DNA of 64,000 bases. Source: Halorientalis persicus (GTDB lineage: Archaea; Halobacteriota; Halobacteria; Halobacteriales; Haloarculaceae). Position 1 is the stretch's first letter, and each line of letters opens with the position of its first letter. Below the pieces are notes generated by a model, which saw nothing but the letters and a program-made list of their open reading frames with translations, was not told where the DNA came from and made no database searches. Where the stretch lies: assembly GCF_900110215.1 (NCBI RefSeq), contig NZ_FOCX01000012.1, positions 1 through 64,000 of the forward strand. Reading direction: 5' to 3'. The position numbers were made by a program, and so were the translations under genes. Shown here one piece after another: positions 50,814 through 58,720 of this stretch.

Positions 50814-51197
50814 ATGGACGAGATCGCACTCGCCGTCCCCGAACCCATTCTCGACTCGCTCCCCGACGACGACGGTGCGGCCGAACAGGACATGAAACGG
50901 GCCGTCGAAGGCTGGGAGCGACGGATCAACCGCGCGATTCGCGACGAGTCCAAGGAGGACGCCGCCGGCTACGTCCTCGACGCCATCGAACTGTTCGAGG
51001 AGCGGATGGACACCTACGACGCCTTCGTCCCGGAGTTGCGGGCCTGGGGCCAGTCGCCGATCTACGCCATCTGCTGGCGCAACCTCATGGCCGACCTGAT
51101 CGGGCAACTCTACGAACACGAGGAACTGGCCGACCGGCTGGATCGGGAGCGCAACCAGCGCGTCGTCGAGGACGGCATCCGCCTGCGGGATCTCTGA
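50814..51197 (+). CDS. Hypothetical helical protein, 127 residues
   Basis: An acidic, mostly helical protein starting MDEIALAVPEPILDSLPDDD, with KEDAAGYVLDAIELFEERMDTYDAFVPELRAWG and SPIYAICWRNLMADLIGQLYEH. Arg/Trp/Asn positions look conserved, but I cannot name the family. It leads a group of four closely spaced genes with the ubiquitin-like protein (41 bases downstream), suggesting a common transcript. Confidence 0.7.
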   Translation: MDEIALAVPEPILDSLPDDDGAAEQDMKRAVEGWERRINRAIRDESKEDAAGYVLDAIELFEERMDTYDAFVPELRAWGQSPIYAICWRNLMADLIGQLYEHEELADRLDRERNQRVVEDGIRLRDL

Positions 51198-51238
51198 AGC
51201 GACGGGGATTTATGCCGGCTCCGCCCCTGTAGGGCGGT

Positions 51239-51535
51239 ATGCACCTCGAATGCCGGTTCTTCGCCACCTACCGGGCTATCGTCGGGCAGAAGTCCCTCGA
51301 CCGGGAGTTCCCCGACGGGGCGACGGTCGCCGAGGTCCTCTCGACGCTGGAGGCGGAGTACCCCGACCTCGAAGCGCAGTTGCTCGACGAGGACGGGACG
51401 ATCCGGCCCCAGCTGTCGATCCTCAAGAACGGCCGGGACGTGACCCACATGGACGGCGGTGAGACGCTCCTCGAAGACGGCGACTCCCTGTCGGTGTTCC
51501 CGCCGGTCGCGGGCGGGGCGAGTGGGGTGAGCTGA
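51239..51535 (+). CDS. Ubiquitin-like modifier (SAMP1/MoaD type) with C-terminal tail
   Basis: A 98-residue beta-grasp protein: MHLECRFFATYRAIVGQKSL, EFPDGATVAEVLSTLEAEYP, LSILKNGRDVTHMDGGETLL and DSLSVFPPVAGG. The final GG of SAMP1/MoaD proteins is normally the C-terminus and is adenylated by UbaA for conjugation or sulfur transfer. Here five residues (ASGVS) follow it, so processing would be needed, as with ubiquitin precursors. It overlaps the next gene by one base. Confidence 0.87.
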   Translation: MHLECRFFATYRAIVGQKSLDREFPDGATVAEVLSTLEAEYPDLEAQLLDEDGTIRPQLSILKNGRDVTHMDGGETLLEDGDSLSVFPPVAGGASGVS

Positions 51536-51807
51536 TGCGCCGCGAGGAGGCCTTCAGGGGGATCTCCAAGCGGCTCGCGGTCCACTACCTCGAGAATCTC
51601 GGCGGCGAACTCGTCGCGGGCGAGCGTGAGGACAATGCGGAAGCCGAGGTCGCCGGCGAGGACTGGACGGCCACGCTGTCGGTCGAGAAGGTCTCGGTCG
51701 CCGGCTCGATGAAGCTGACGGAGGTGTCGGTCGTCTTCGAGGGCGAGGACGACCTCGACGAACTCGTCGAGCAGTTCACGCAGAAAGCGATGCGAGCGGG
51801 TGGCTGA
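51535..51807 (+). CDS. Small protein ending in Gly-Gly
   Basis: A 90-residue protein: MRREEAFRGISKRLAVHYLENL, EDWTATLSVEKVSVAGSMKLTE and VSVVFEGEDDLDELVEQF, ending KAMRAGG. The fold looks like alpha/beta with one helix at each end. It starts in the last base of the SAMP-like stop and its own stop overlaps the next start, so it is translationally coupled. Family not recognised. The terminal GG is notable beside a ubiquitin-like gene but may be chance. Confidence 0.75.
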   Translation: MRREEAFRGISKRLAVHYLENLGGELVAGEREDNAEAEVAGEDWTATLSVEKVSVAGSMKLTEVSVVFEGEDDLDELVEQFTQKAMRAGG

Positions 51808-52169
51808 TGGCTGGCGACCCCATCGAGGGGGAAGTGCTCGTCCTCGTGGCGGCGAAAGCGAGCGTCGGCCCCCAGCGGCTCCCGGACCTGGTCGACCGCG
51901 TGGCCGCGGATCTGCGCCCCAAACGCGAAACTTACACCCGCGAGTACGAACGCGCCTACGAGACCGACGACAGGACGGCCTTCTTCGTGGAGGACGGCCA
52001 CTGGCAGGCGATTCGAGACCGACTCGATCTCGGCGAGCGCGAGGGAGACGCCGTGCGACGGGCCCACCACGAACAGTTGACTCGTGACGGCCGGCGACTG
52101 GGCCGGATCGAGGAGTTCGAGACAGCCCTGGAGATCAGAGAGTGTGTGGTGCTCGGGACCGAGGCGTAG
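51807..52169 (+). CDS. Hypothetical protein in the SAMP-like operon
   Basis: A 120-residue acidic protein: EGEVLVLVAAKASVGPQRLPDLVDRVAADL, then RETYTREYERAYETDDRTAFFVEDGHW and IEEFETALEIRECVVLG. It starts inside the stop of the previous gene. The alternation of long helices with a closing strand looks like a compact domain; no known motif. Its last 35 bases overlap the end of the opposing lipoprotein gene. Confidence 0.72.
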   Translation: MAGDPIEGEVLVLVAAKASVGPQRLPDLVDRVAADLRPKRETYTREYERAYETDDRTAFFVEDGHWQAIRDRLDLGEREGDAVRRAHHEQLTRDGRRLGRIEEFETALEIRECVVLGTEA

Positions 52170-52797
52170 CGGTGTCGGTCTCTCCCGCAACCAGATCGAA
52201 CGCAACCGCGAGCGCCGGGTCCGCACCCCAGTAGACGAATCGGTACCGGCCAGCAGGGAGCCCGGGGCAGACGGTGAAGCGGTCGTCGGTCCCGCCGGTA
52301 AATTCCGTGGCGTCGAGTGGGAGCGTCCACTCGAATCCCTTACCGGGTTCGTGGAGAATCCCGATGTCGGTGTACGCGACTGGATCCTCGGCAGAGTGGA
52401 CACGCACGTCTTGCCATCCCGGGTCGGTGCGAACCTCGAAGCCGAATTTTCGTCTATTCCCGGTCATCTCTTTCTCGTTCCCGGTGTTCGTCAGCGTGAC
52501 CGTCGCTTCGTCGCCCCGCCGATATTCGTGTCTCTCGATCCGGAGCGCGAACGGGTCGCCGTTCTCGGCGGGACCACCCCACACGACCGAATCGTACCAG
52601 CTATCGAACCGCTCGGCACCCTCTCGCTCGCAGTGAAGTGGGTCCGGGATGCTCGCTGGTTCGCCGCTCGGGCGGACGTTTCCGGAGAGGGCGTCGGGTT
52701 CGGTGCCATCGCCGCCCCGCCCCGAACAGCCGGCGACGCCGACCGCGACCCCGACACCACAGCCTCGGAGCAGTCGCCGGCGCGTGATCGGCTCCAT
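52135..52797 (-). CDS. Tat-type lipoprotein, 220 residues
   Basis: MEPITRRRLLRGCGVGVAVGVAGCSG has the twin-Arg motif TRRRLL and a lipobox GVAGC. The mature part (DPFALRIERHEYRRGDEATVTLTNTGNEKE; FGFEVRTDPGWQDVRVHS) is an immunoglobulin-like beta domain of the kind found in haloarchaeal surface lipoproteins. An ATG nine bases earlier is possible. The end overlaps the convergent gene by 35 bases. Confidence 0.78.
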   Translation of the reverse strand: MEPITRRRLLRGCGVGVAVGVAGCSGRGGDGTEPDALSGNVRPSGEPASIPDPLHCEREGAERFDSWYDSVVWGGPAENGDPFALRIERHEYRRGDEATVTLTNTGNEKEMTGNRRKFGFEVRTDPGWQDVRVHSAEDPVAYTDIGILHEPGKGFEWTLPLDATEFTGGTDDRFTVCPGLPAGRYRFVYWGADPALAVAFDLVAGETDTATPRSRAPHTL

Positions 52798-52833
52798 GTC
52801 GGCCATTCCGCAGGTCCGGGTAAGTGTCTTCTG

Positions 52834-53751
52834 TCAGTCCAGAAAGGCCAACAGTTCTTCGCTGACAGCCTCGGGCACGTCACACTGCACCCAGTGGCTG
52901 GCTTCGGGGAAGCGCTCGACCCGGAGGTCCGGAATCCACTCGTCCAGCCCCTCCGAGATGCCGACGCCGAGGGCGGCGTCCTGTTCGCCCCACAGCACCA
53001 GCGTGGGGACCGTAATCTCGGTGTCGCCCGGCGGATCGAAAACGCGGCGGAGGCCGGGCAGGGTGGCCTTGGCCATCGGGACGCCGATGCCGTCGACGTA
53101 CGCGCGGTAGTAGTTGACGGCGGCGCGGGCGGCACCCGGGCGGGCGAAGGCCTCCCGGTAGCGCCGGATGTCCTCCTCGTCGAAGGCGTCGGGGTTCGCG
53201 GGCTGGTCGCGGAACACCTCGCCGACGGCGCGGGCCCCGCCCGCCGAGAGCAACCGTTCGGGGAGCCACGGCACCTGGAAGAACAGGACGTACCACGACC
53301 GTTTCAACTGCGCGAGGTCGAACTCGCGGGCGAACGCCGCCGGGTGGGGTGCGTTCATGACGGTCAGGCTGTCGAGTGCGTCGGGGCGGCCCATTCCGAC
53401 GGCCCAGGCGATGGCGCCGCCCCAGTCGTGGCCGACGAGGTGGGCGGTCTCGCGGCCCTGGACACGAATCAGGCCGATCACGTCGCCGACGAGGTTCTCG
53501 ATGGCGTAGCTGTCGACGCCGTGGGGTTTCTCCGAGCGGTTGTAGCCCCGGAGGTCGGGCGCGACGACGCGGTAGCCCGCCTCGGCGAGCGCTGGGAGCT
53601 GGTAGCGCCAGGAGTACCAGAACTCCGGAAAGCCGTGCAACAGGACCACGAGGTCGCCGTCCTCTGGGCCGGCGGCGACGTAGTGGAGGCGCACGTCGTC
53701 GACGACTGTATTGTGGTGTTCGAGGTCGATGTCGGCGAGTGAGTCCACCAT
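52834..53751 (-). CDS. Alpha/beta hydrolase (epoxide hydrolase-like)
   Basis: 305 residues from MVDSLADIDLEHHNTVVDDV. Motifs in order: VVLLHGFPEFWYSWRYQ (oxyanion HGFP), LVGHDWGGAIAW (nucleophile Asp within GHDWGG), MNAPHPAAF, LVLWGEQDAALG (acid Asp) and ASHWVQCDVPE (His). Asp in the nucleophile elbow and W after it point to epoxide hydrolases or haloalkane dehalogenases rather than esterases. A GTG start 42 bases upstream is the alternative. Natural substrate unknown. Confidence 0.87.
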   Translation of the reverse strand: MVDSLADIDLEHHNTVVDDVRLHYVAAGPEDGDLVVLLHGFPEFWYSWRYQLPALAEAGYRVVAPDLRGYNRSEKPHGVDSYAIENLVGDVIGLIRVQGRETAHLVGHDWGGAIAWAVGMGRPDALDSLTVMNAPHPAAFAREFDLAQLKRSWYVLFFQVPWLPERLLSAGGARAVGEVFRDQPANPDAFDEEDIRRYREAFARPGAARAAVNYYRAYVDGIGVPMAKATLPGLRRVFDPPGDTEITVPTLVLWGEQDAALGVGISEGLDEWIPDLRVERFPEASHWVQCDVPEAVSEELLAFLD

Positions 53752-53881
53752 CACACGCCCGCTCGCGGCCGAGTCACTAAGCCGCTCCGACACGACTGCT
53801 GGTTCTTTTCTATTTGCCGAGAATTAGCCACCATTTATATAATAATCGTTAACACACGTACGGTCGGAGCGACACAGAACT

Positions 53882-54430
53882 ATGTCCACACGAACCCTCG
53901 AAGCGGAACTGTTCGGCCGTGAAACGCGATTCGAGTACTCCGATCACTGGATCGGTTACGCCCTGCTGGGGCTCCGGGTCGTGATGGCCTGGGTGTTCCT
54001 GCAGGCAGGCATCGCCAAGCTACTCGAACCCGACTGGACCGCGGCGGGCTTTCTCGCCAATGCCGTCCCGGCCGGAAATCCCTTCGGCGGGCTGTGGGTA
54101 TCGCTGGCCGGATCGCCCATGGTCGATATGCTCGTGGTATGGGGCCAGCTCCTGATCGGGCTGACCCTGCTCGTCGGTGCGTTCGTCAGGCTCGCCGCCT
54201 TCTTCGGGGCGCTCCAGATGATCATGTTCTGGGCGGCCCACCTTGAAGGCGGGCTGATGGCCGGGTTCCCCATCGAACACGGCTTCTTCGTCAGTAGCCA
54301 CATCGTCTACGCCATCCTGCTGTTCGGCCTCGGTGCCATCGGCGCGGGCCGGATCCTCGGCGTCGACGCGTGGCTCGAGGAGCAGTCGTTCGTGCGGTCG
54401 AACCCGTGGCTTCGGGTGTTCCTCGGATAG
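53882..54430 (+). CDS. DoxX-family membrane protein
   Basis: 182 residues with four hydrophobic segments. YALLGLRVVMAWVFLQAGIAKLLEPDWTAAGFL is the DoxX/DoxD hallmark (R in helix 1, G-I-x-K-L), and LVVWGQLLIGLTLLVGAFVRLAAFFG the third helix. A strong TATA box TTTATATAATAA lies near 53833-53844. DoxX proteins are linked to thiosulfate or quinone-related redox processes; here the role is open. Confidence 0.87.
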   Translation: MSTRTLEAELFGRETRFEYSDHWIGYALLGLRVVMAWVFLQAGIAKLLEPDWTAAGFLANAVPAGNPFGGLWVSLAGSPMVDMLVVWGQLLIGLTLLVGAFVRLAAFFGALQMIMFWAAHLEGGLMAGFPIEHGFFVSSHIVYAILLFGLGAIGAGRILGVDAWLEEQSFVRSNPWLRVFLG

Positions 54431-54615
54431 GCCGCATAGTGGGGGTTCGCGGTCGGTGCCGTCGCGGTGGCGGTACTGACGGTCGGTTTTTTCGCGGTCA
54501 GTCGTCGACGTGTCCTACCGGTCGCGAGCGGTAGCGAGCGACCGGCTTTTTCGCCCACGTTTTTCAAGGAGCGGTGGCGCGCCATGGGCGCGCCACCCGA
54601 CGCAAAAAAAGGTGG
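54431..54615. other. Intergenic stretch with inverted repeats
   Basis: No gene is visible. GGTCGGTTTTTTCGCGG near 54480-54497, CGACCGGCTTTTTCGCCC near 54539-54556 and AAAAAAAGG near 54604 offer T-tracts that could end transcription from either side. GGCGCGCC at 54577 and again in GGGCGCGCCACC at 54587 give short palindromes. Confidence 0.4.
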
Positions 54616-56562
54616 TTAGTCGTCGCCGGGCGCGGCCGCGCCGGAGTCGCCCATGGAGACGCCGGTGCCGGGGCCCACGTCGATGTCGAGTTCGTCGAGT
54701 TTCTCGTCGGGGACGACGCCGTCGACCCAGTCACGGACCTCGTAGTACTCTTCTTTGAGCTGGTCGAGTTCCGCGAGCTCGCCCTCGCTGGCTCCCTGTG
54801 CGGGGATGGCGTTCTCGTGGCCCTCCACGAAGCGGTCGGGCAGATCGTCGTCGTCGCCGTCGAAGCCGGCGAGGTTGTTGTAGTACCGTTCCAGGTTGTA
54901 GATGCGTTCGCCGGCGGTCATCAGGTCCTCCTCGCTCACGTCGAGACCGGTCATCCCGCTGTACTGCAGGACGTACTCCTCGATGCCCTCCGCGAAGGCG
55001 TTGAACTTGCAGATGTCGAAGGAGTCGCTGATGGCGTGCATATCCTGGAAGGTGGCACAGAGCTCACCCTTGCCCTCGGGGTCGTAGGGGTCGACCTTCT
55101 GGGGGACGCCCAGGATCTCGGCGGCGGGGGTGTACCCGCGCAGGTGGCAGGCGCCGCGGTTCGAGGTGGCGTAGCCGATGGCCATGCCCTTCATACACCG
55201 GGGGTCGTAGGCGGCCATGGTCTGGCCCTTGACGGCCAGGGAGTTCTCGTGGGCGTCGAACGCCTCGGCGAGGTGGTTCGGGCCCTCGGCCATGTGGTCG
55301 GCCAGCTCGGTCTCGCGGTGGCCGATCCGCTCGATGAGGTCGATCATCTCGTCCGCGTCGCCCCAGTCGATGGAGTCCTCGAAGTCGAGTTTCCCCTCCT
55401 CGATCATCTCCATCGCCATCGCGATGGTGTTGCCGGTGTCGATGGTGTCCATCCCGAGGTCGTTACAGAGATCGAGCATCACCGCGATTCGGTCGCGGTC
55501 GTGGTGGCCCGAGTTCGGCCCGAGCGCCCAGGCGGACTCGTACTCGTAGGACTCCATCCGGACGTTCATCTCCTCGCCTTTGTGCATCGCCTGGACCTCG
55601 ACTTCCTTCTTGCAGGCGACCGGACAGGAGTGACAGGTGGGCTCGTCCACGAGGATATTCTCCCGGACGTTCTCCCCGGAGACTTTCTCGGAGTCGATGA
55701 TGCGCTCGCCGTCGCCTTCGGCGTCGGACATGGACTTCGTCGAGGAGTACCGGCCGTTCTTGGTCGGGAGGCCGTCCATCTCCTCGGTGACGTTCATCAG
55801 GACGTTCGTGCCGTACAGCGAGAGCCCGCCCTCGTTGGGTGCGGTCACGTCCGACTCCTGGATGACCTGCATGGCCTGTTTGTGGCCTTTCTTGAACGTC
55901 TCCGGGTCCTCGGGCTGGGGCATCTTCGTCGAGGACTTGACCACGACGGCTTTCAGGTTCTTCGACCCCATCACACAGCCGGTGCCGCCACGGCCCGAGG
56001 CGCGGTCGTCCTCGTTGATGATGCAGGCGTACTTGATCTCGTTCTCCCCGGCCTGTCCGATCGCCATCATCGAGAGGTTCTTGCCGTAGGACCCCTCGAC
56101 TTCCTCCTCCAACTGGTCGCGTGTCTCGTGGACGCCCGTGCCCCAGAGATGGGAGGCGTCCCGGAGTTCGACCTCGCCGTCCTCGACGACGGCGTAGACG
56201 GGCTCGTCGGCCTTGCCCTCGAACAGCAGGCCGTCGAAGCCGGCCCACTTGAGCCGTGCACCCGACCAGCCACCGTGGTGGGAGTCGGTCACCTGCCCGG
56301 CGATGGGCGACTTCGTGCAGATAGCGATCCGACCGCTCATCGTCGTCTGTGTGCCCGTGAGCGGCCCGTTCATGAACGCGAGCAGGTTGTCCTCGCCCAG
56401 GGGATCCACGTCGGGGCCCTGGTCGAAGACGTACTTGACGCCGAGCCCGCGCGCGCCGATGTACTTCTCCGCGTCCTCGTCGTCGATGCCCTCGTACTGT
56501 ACGTCCCCCGCGCTCAAATCGACGCGAGCGACGGTGTCGTGGAATCCTCCGAGGTCTGTCAT
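54616..56562 (-). CDS. Aldehyde ferredoxin oxidoreductase
   Basis: A 648-residue tungstopterin enzyme. N-terminal domain with YIGARGLGVKYVFDQGPDVDPLG, SGRIAICTKSPIAGQVTDSH and GGWSGARLKWAGFDGLLFEG; EDDRASGRGGTGCVMGSKNLKAVVV; cluster ligands CHSCPVACKKE (C-x-x-C-x-x-x-C) and Cys in DSFDICKFNAF. These are the AOR family motifs for tungsten-bis-pterin and a 4Fe-4S cluster. It oxidises aldehydes to acids, reducing ferredoxin. The C-terminal Gly/Ala/Asp tail (after about 625) is variable in the family. Exact substrate unknown. Confidence 0.92.
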   Translation of the reverse strand: MTDLGGFHDTVARVDLSAGDVQYEGIDDEDAEKYIGARGLGVKYVFDQGPDVDPLGEDNLLAFMNGPLTGTQTTMSGRIAICTKSPIAGQVTDSHHGGWSGARLKWAGFDGLLFEGKADEPVYAVVEDGEVELRDASHLWGTGVHETRDQLEEEVEGSYGKNLSMMAIGQAGENEIKYACIINEDDRASGRGGTGCVMGSKNLKAVVVKSSTKMPQPEDPETFKKGHKQAMQVIQESDVTAPNEGGLSLYGTNVLMNVTEEMDGLPTKNGRYSSTKSMSDAEGDGERIIDSEKVSGENVRENILVDEPTCHSCPVACKKEVEVQAMHKGEEMNVRMESYEYESAWALGPNSGHHDRDRIAVMLDLCNDLGMDTIDTGNTIAMAMEMIEEGKLDFEDSIDWGDADEMIDLIERIGHRETELADHMAEGPNHLAEAFDAHENSLAVKGQTMAAYDPRCMKGMAIGYATSNRGACHLRGYTPAAEILGVPQKVDPYDPEGKGELCATFQDMHAISDSFDICKFNAFAEGIEEYVLQYSGMTGLDVSEEDLMTAGERIYNLERYYNNLAGFDGDDDDLPDRFVEGHENAIPAQGASEGELAELDQLKEEYYEVRDWVDGVVPDEKLDELDIDVGPGTGVSMGDSGAAAPGDD

Positions 56563-56821
56563 AAGTTAACGTACCGTGATAACATAAGGGCTGAAGCCTG
56601 TTAGTCGTTCCCAGGCGGCAGTAACTGGTTCTGGTTATGTCCTGGCTGATAAACGGCCATTCATATCCGGCAGAACGGTATGGCGGCGCTACGTGGGTCC
56701 TCGGACGAGTCGTCGACGGCAGGTGGGCCGCCGACAGTCGGTACCGTCGAATCGGCTCGACACGGGCGCGCCGCGGTGAGGGATCCGAGGGGATTTGGCT
56801 GTCCGGCGATCAGCCATCCGT

Positions 56822-57241
56822 ATGCAGTGGCCGCCCGGCCGCAACACGGCCAGCTCAGTCCGCGCAGTGCCTGCCGTCTGCTACGCCGTGATCGTGCTGG
56901 GTGCCTCGGTCGTGGAGCCGCCGGCTGGTGGGCTAACACCGACCGGTCCGCTCGGGCTGGTCGGCGTCGACAAGTGGGTCCACGCCGTCGGGTACGCGAC
57001 CCTCGCTGTGCTTCTGGCGTACGCGCTGCGGGCGACGACGACGCGACGGCTGGTGGTCGTGGCCGCTCTCGCGATCGCGTACGGGGCCGGAATCGAGGTC
57101 GTACAGTCGTTCCTCCCGTTCCGGGCGTTCAGTCTCGCCGACGCGTTGGCCAACGCCGTCGGTGTGTCGCTGGTCGTGATCGTCGGCCTCGTGTCGCGGT
57201 GTGTGACACGAGTGAGAAGCGGTCGGTCGGGATCGGACTAG
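56822..57241 (+). CDS. VanZ-like membrane protein
   Basis: 139 residues from MQWPPGRNTASSVRAVPAVC. GVDKWVHAVGYATLAVLLAYALR (K-W-x-H-x-x-x-Y) and GAGIEVVQSFLPFRAFSLADALANAVG (E-x-x-Q-x-x-x-P-x-R-x-x-x-x-D-x-x-x-N) are the VanZ signatures, within four hydrophobic helices. The family's function is not known in archaea. Its stop overlaps that of livF on the opposite strand. Confidence 0.87.
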   Translation: MQWPPGRNTASSVRAVPAVCYAVIVLGASVVEPPAGGLTPTGPLGLVGVDKWVHAVGYATLAVLLAYALRATTTRRLVVVAALAIAYGAGIEVVQSFLPFRAFSLADALANAVGVSLVVIVGLVSRCVTRVRSGRSGSD

Positions 57242-57990
57242 AGTCCGAGATAGACTTCCATCAGTTCCTCTTCGTCGGAGAGTTCCGCCGGCGACCCGTC
57301 GAAGGCGAGTTCGCCCGCGACGAGGATGTTGACGTGATCGGCCAGGCGGAGCGCGGCCGTCACGTTCTGTTCGATGAGGATGACGCGCGCGCCGCGGTCG
57401 ACCAGCCGTTCGACGAGTTCGAAGGCGTCCTCGACCAGCGCCGGTGAGAGCCCCGCACTCGGTTCGTCGAGCAGGAACGTGTCCGCACCGGTCATCATCG
57501 CTCGTCCGAGACTCACCATCATCTGCTGGCCGCCCGACAGCGAGGACGCCCTGTCGCCCAGTTTGTCTTCGAGTGCCGGGAACGCGTCGAGGACCTCCTC
57601 GCGGCGACGCCGATAGGCATCCTGTTCGGAGACGGTGAAGCCGCCGACCCGAAGGTTCTCTTCGACGGTGAGCGTTCCGAAGACACCCCCGCCCTGCGGG
57701 ACCGTCGCGATTCCCTCGCGGACGATCTCGTCCGGTGTGGCGTTCGAGAGGTCCACGTCACCGTACGTGATCGTCCCCTCCCAGATCGGGACGATCCCGT
57801 TGAGGGTCTTCAGCAGCGTCGACTTCCCGCTGCCGTTTGGCCCGAACAGGCAGGTGATCCCCTCGTGTGACTGGATGTCCACGTCGTGGATGACCTCGTG
57901 ATCGCCGTAGCCCGTGACGATTCCCTCCGCGCGGAGGACCGGCGGGCTCGCCTCGCTCCGACTCGTCTGCTGTGGTGTGTCGGCGCTCAT
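57238..57990 (-). CDS. livF: Branched-chain amino acid-type ABC ATPase (LivF)
   Basis: 250 residues from MSADTPQQTSRSEASPPVLR. Walker A CLFGPNGSGKSTLLKTLNG, VPQGGGVFGTLTVEENL, signature SSLSGGQQMMVSLGRAMM, Walker B TFLLDEPSAGLSPAL and IEQNV. The LSPAL and V-x-ENL patterns are typical of LivF. The start overlaps the livG stop by four bases. Last gene of the five-gene importer operon. Confidence 0.92.
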   Translation of the reverse strand: MSADTPQQTSRSEASPPVLRAEGIVTGYGDHEVIHDVDIQSHEGITCLFGPNGSGKSTLLKTLNGIVPIWEGTITYGDVDLSNATPDEIVREGIATVPQGGGVFGTLTVEENLRVGGFTVSEQDAYRRRREEVLDAFPALEDKLGDRASSLSGGQQMMVSLGRAMMTGADTFLLDEPSAGLSPALVEDAFELVERLVDRGARVILIEQNVTAALRLADHVNILVAGELAFDGSPAELSDEEELMEVYLGL

Positions 57991-58718
57991 ACTGGCACCT
58001 CGTCGTCGTCGGCCGATCCGAGGTAGGCCTCGCGGACGCGGTCGTCCGTGCTGACTTCCTCGAAGGTGCCCTGGACGATGTGTCGGCCCTGATCGAGCAC
58101 CGAGACGGTGTCGACGATCTGTTTGAGGACGTCCATGTCGTGTTCGATAATCATGAACGTCGTCCCTCGATCGTTGAGTTCTCGCAGGTGTTCGAGGATA
58201 CGATCGGCCAGTGCGGGATTGACACCCGCGGTCGGTTCGTCCAGCAGGATACACTCCGGATCGAGCATCAGTACCCGACCCAGTCCGAGGAGTTTCTTCT
58301 GGCCCCCGCTCATCCCGCTCGCGTCGTCGTCGGCGATGTGATCGATGTCGAGAAACTCGAGGATTTCCTGGGCCCGCTCGTGCTCGTCGACGGACTTCGG
58401 CGTCTGGACGGCCAGCATATTCTGCCGGACGGTCATGTTGCCAAACGGCGCGGCGATCTGGAACGTCCGCCCGACTCCCTCGCGGGCGATGCGGTGGGAC
58501 TCCCAGCCGGTGATGTCGGTGCCGTCGAAGGTGACTGTCCCCTCGTCGGGCGTATAAAAGCCCGTCAGGGAGTTGAAGAAGGTCGTCTTCCCGCTCCCGT
58601 TCGGGCCGATGAGGCCGCGGATCTCGCCGCGGTCGACGCCCAGTGTGATCTCGTCGTTCGCAGTCAGTGCGCCGAACCGTTTCGTGAGGCCGTCGGTCTG
58701 GAGTAGTGTCTCGGACAT
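57987..58718 (-). CDS. livG: Branched-chain amino acid-type ABC ATPase (LivG)
   Basis: A 243-residue ATPase. Walker A LIGPNGSGKTTFFNSLTGFY, VGRTFQIAAPFGNMTVRQNML, signature ASGMSGGQKKLLGLGRVLM, Walker B CILLDEPTAGVNPALAD and IIEHDMDV. The insertion with GRTFQ and the N-P-A-L after Walker B mark LivG. It pairs with LivF as the heterodimeric motor of the importer. Confidence 0.92.
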   Translation of the reverse strand: MSETLLQTDGLTKRFGALTANDEITLGVDRGEIRGLIGPNGSGKTTFFNSLTGFYTPDEGTVTFDGTDITGWESHRIAREGVGRTFQIAAPFGNMTVRQNMLAVQTPKSVDEHERAQEILEFLDIDHIADDDASGMSGGQKKLLGLGRVLMLDPECILLDEPTAGVNPALADRILEHLRELNDRGTTFMIIEHDMDVLKQIVDTVSVLDQGRHIVQGTFEEVSTDDRVREAYLGSADDDEVPV

Positions 58719-58720
58719 GG

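Noticed and set aside
52084-53742. 552-codon + strand frame opposite the epoxide hydrolase-like and lipoprotein genes
   Set aside because: Covers two well-supported minus-strand genes and has no recognisable domain.
54574-56604. 676-codon + strand frame opposite the aldehyde ferredoxin oxidoreductase
   Set aside because: Antisense open frame from high GC; the minus strand encodes a complete AOR with all cluster and pterin motifs.
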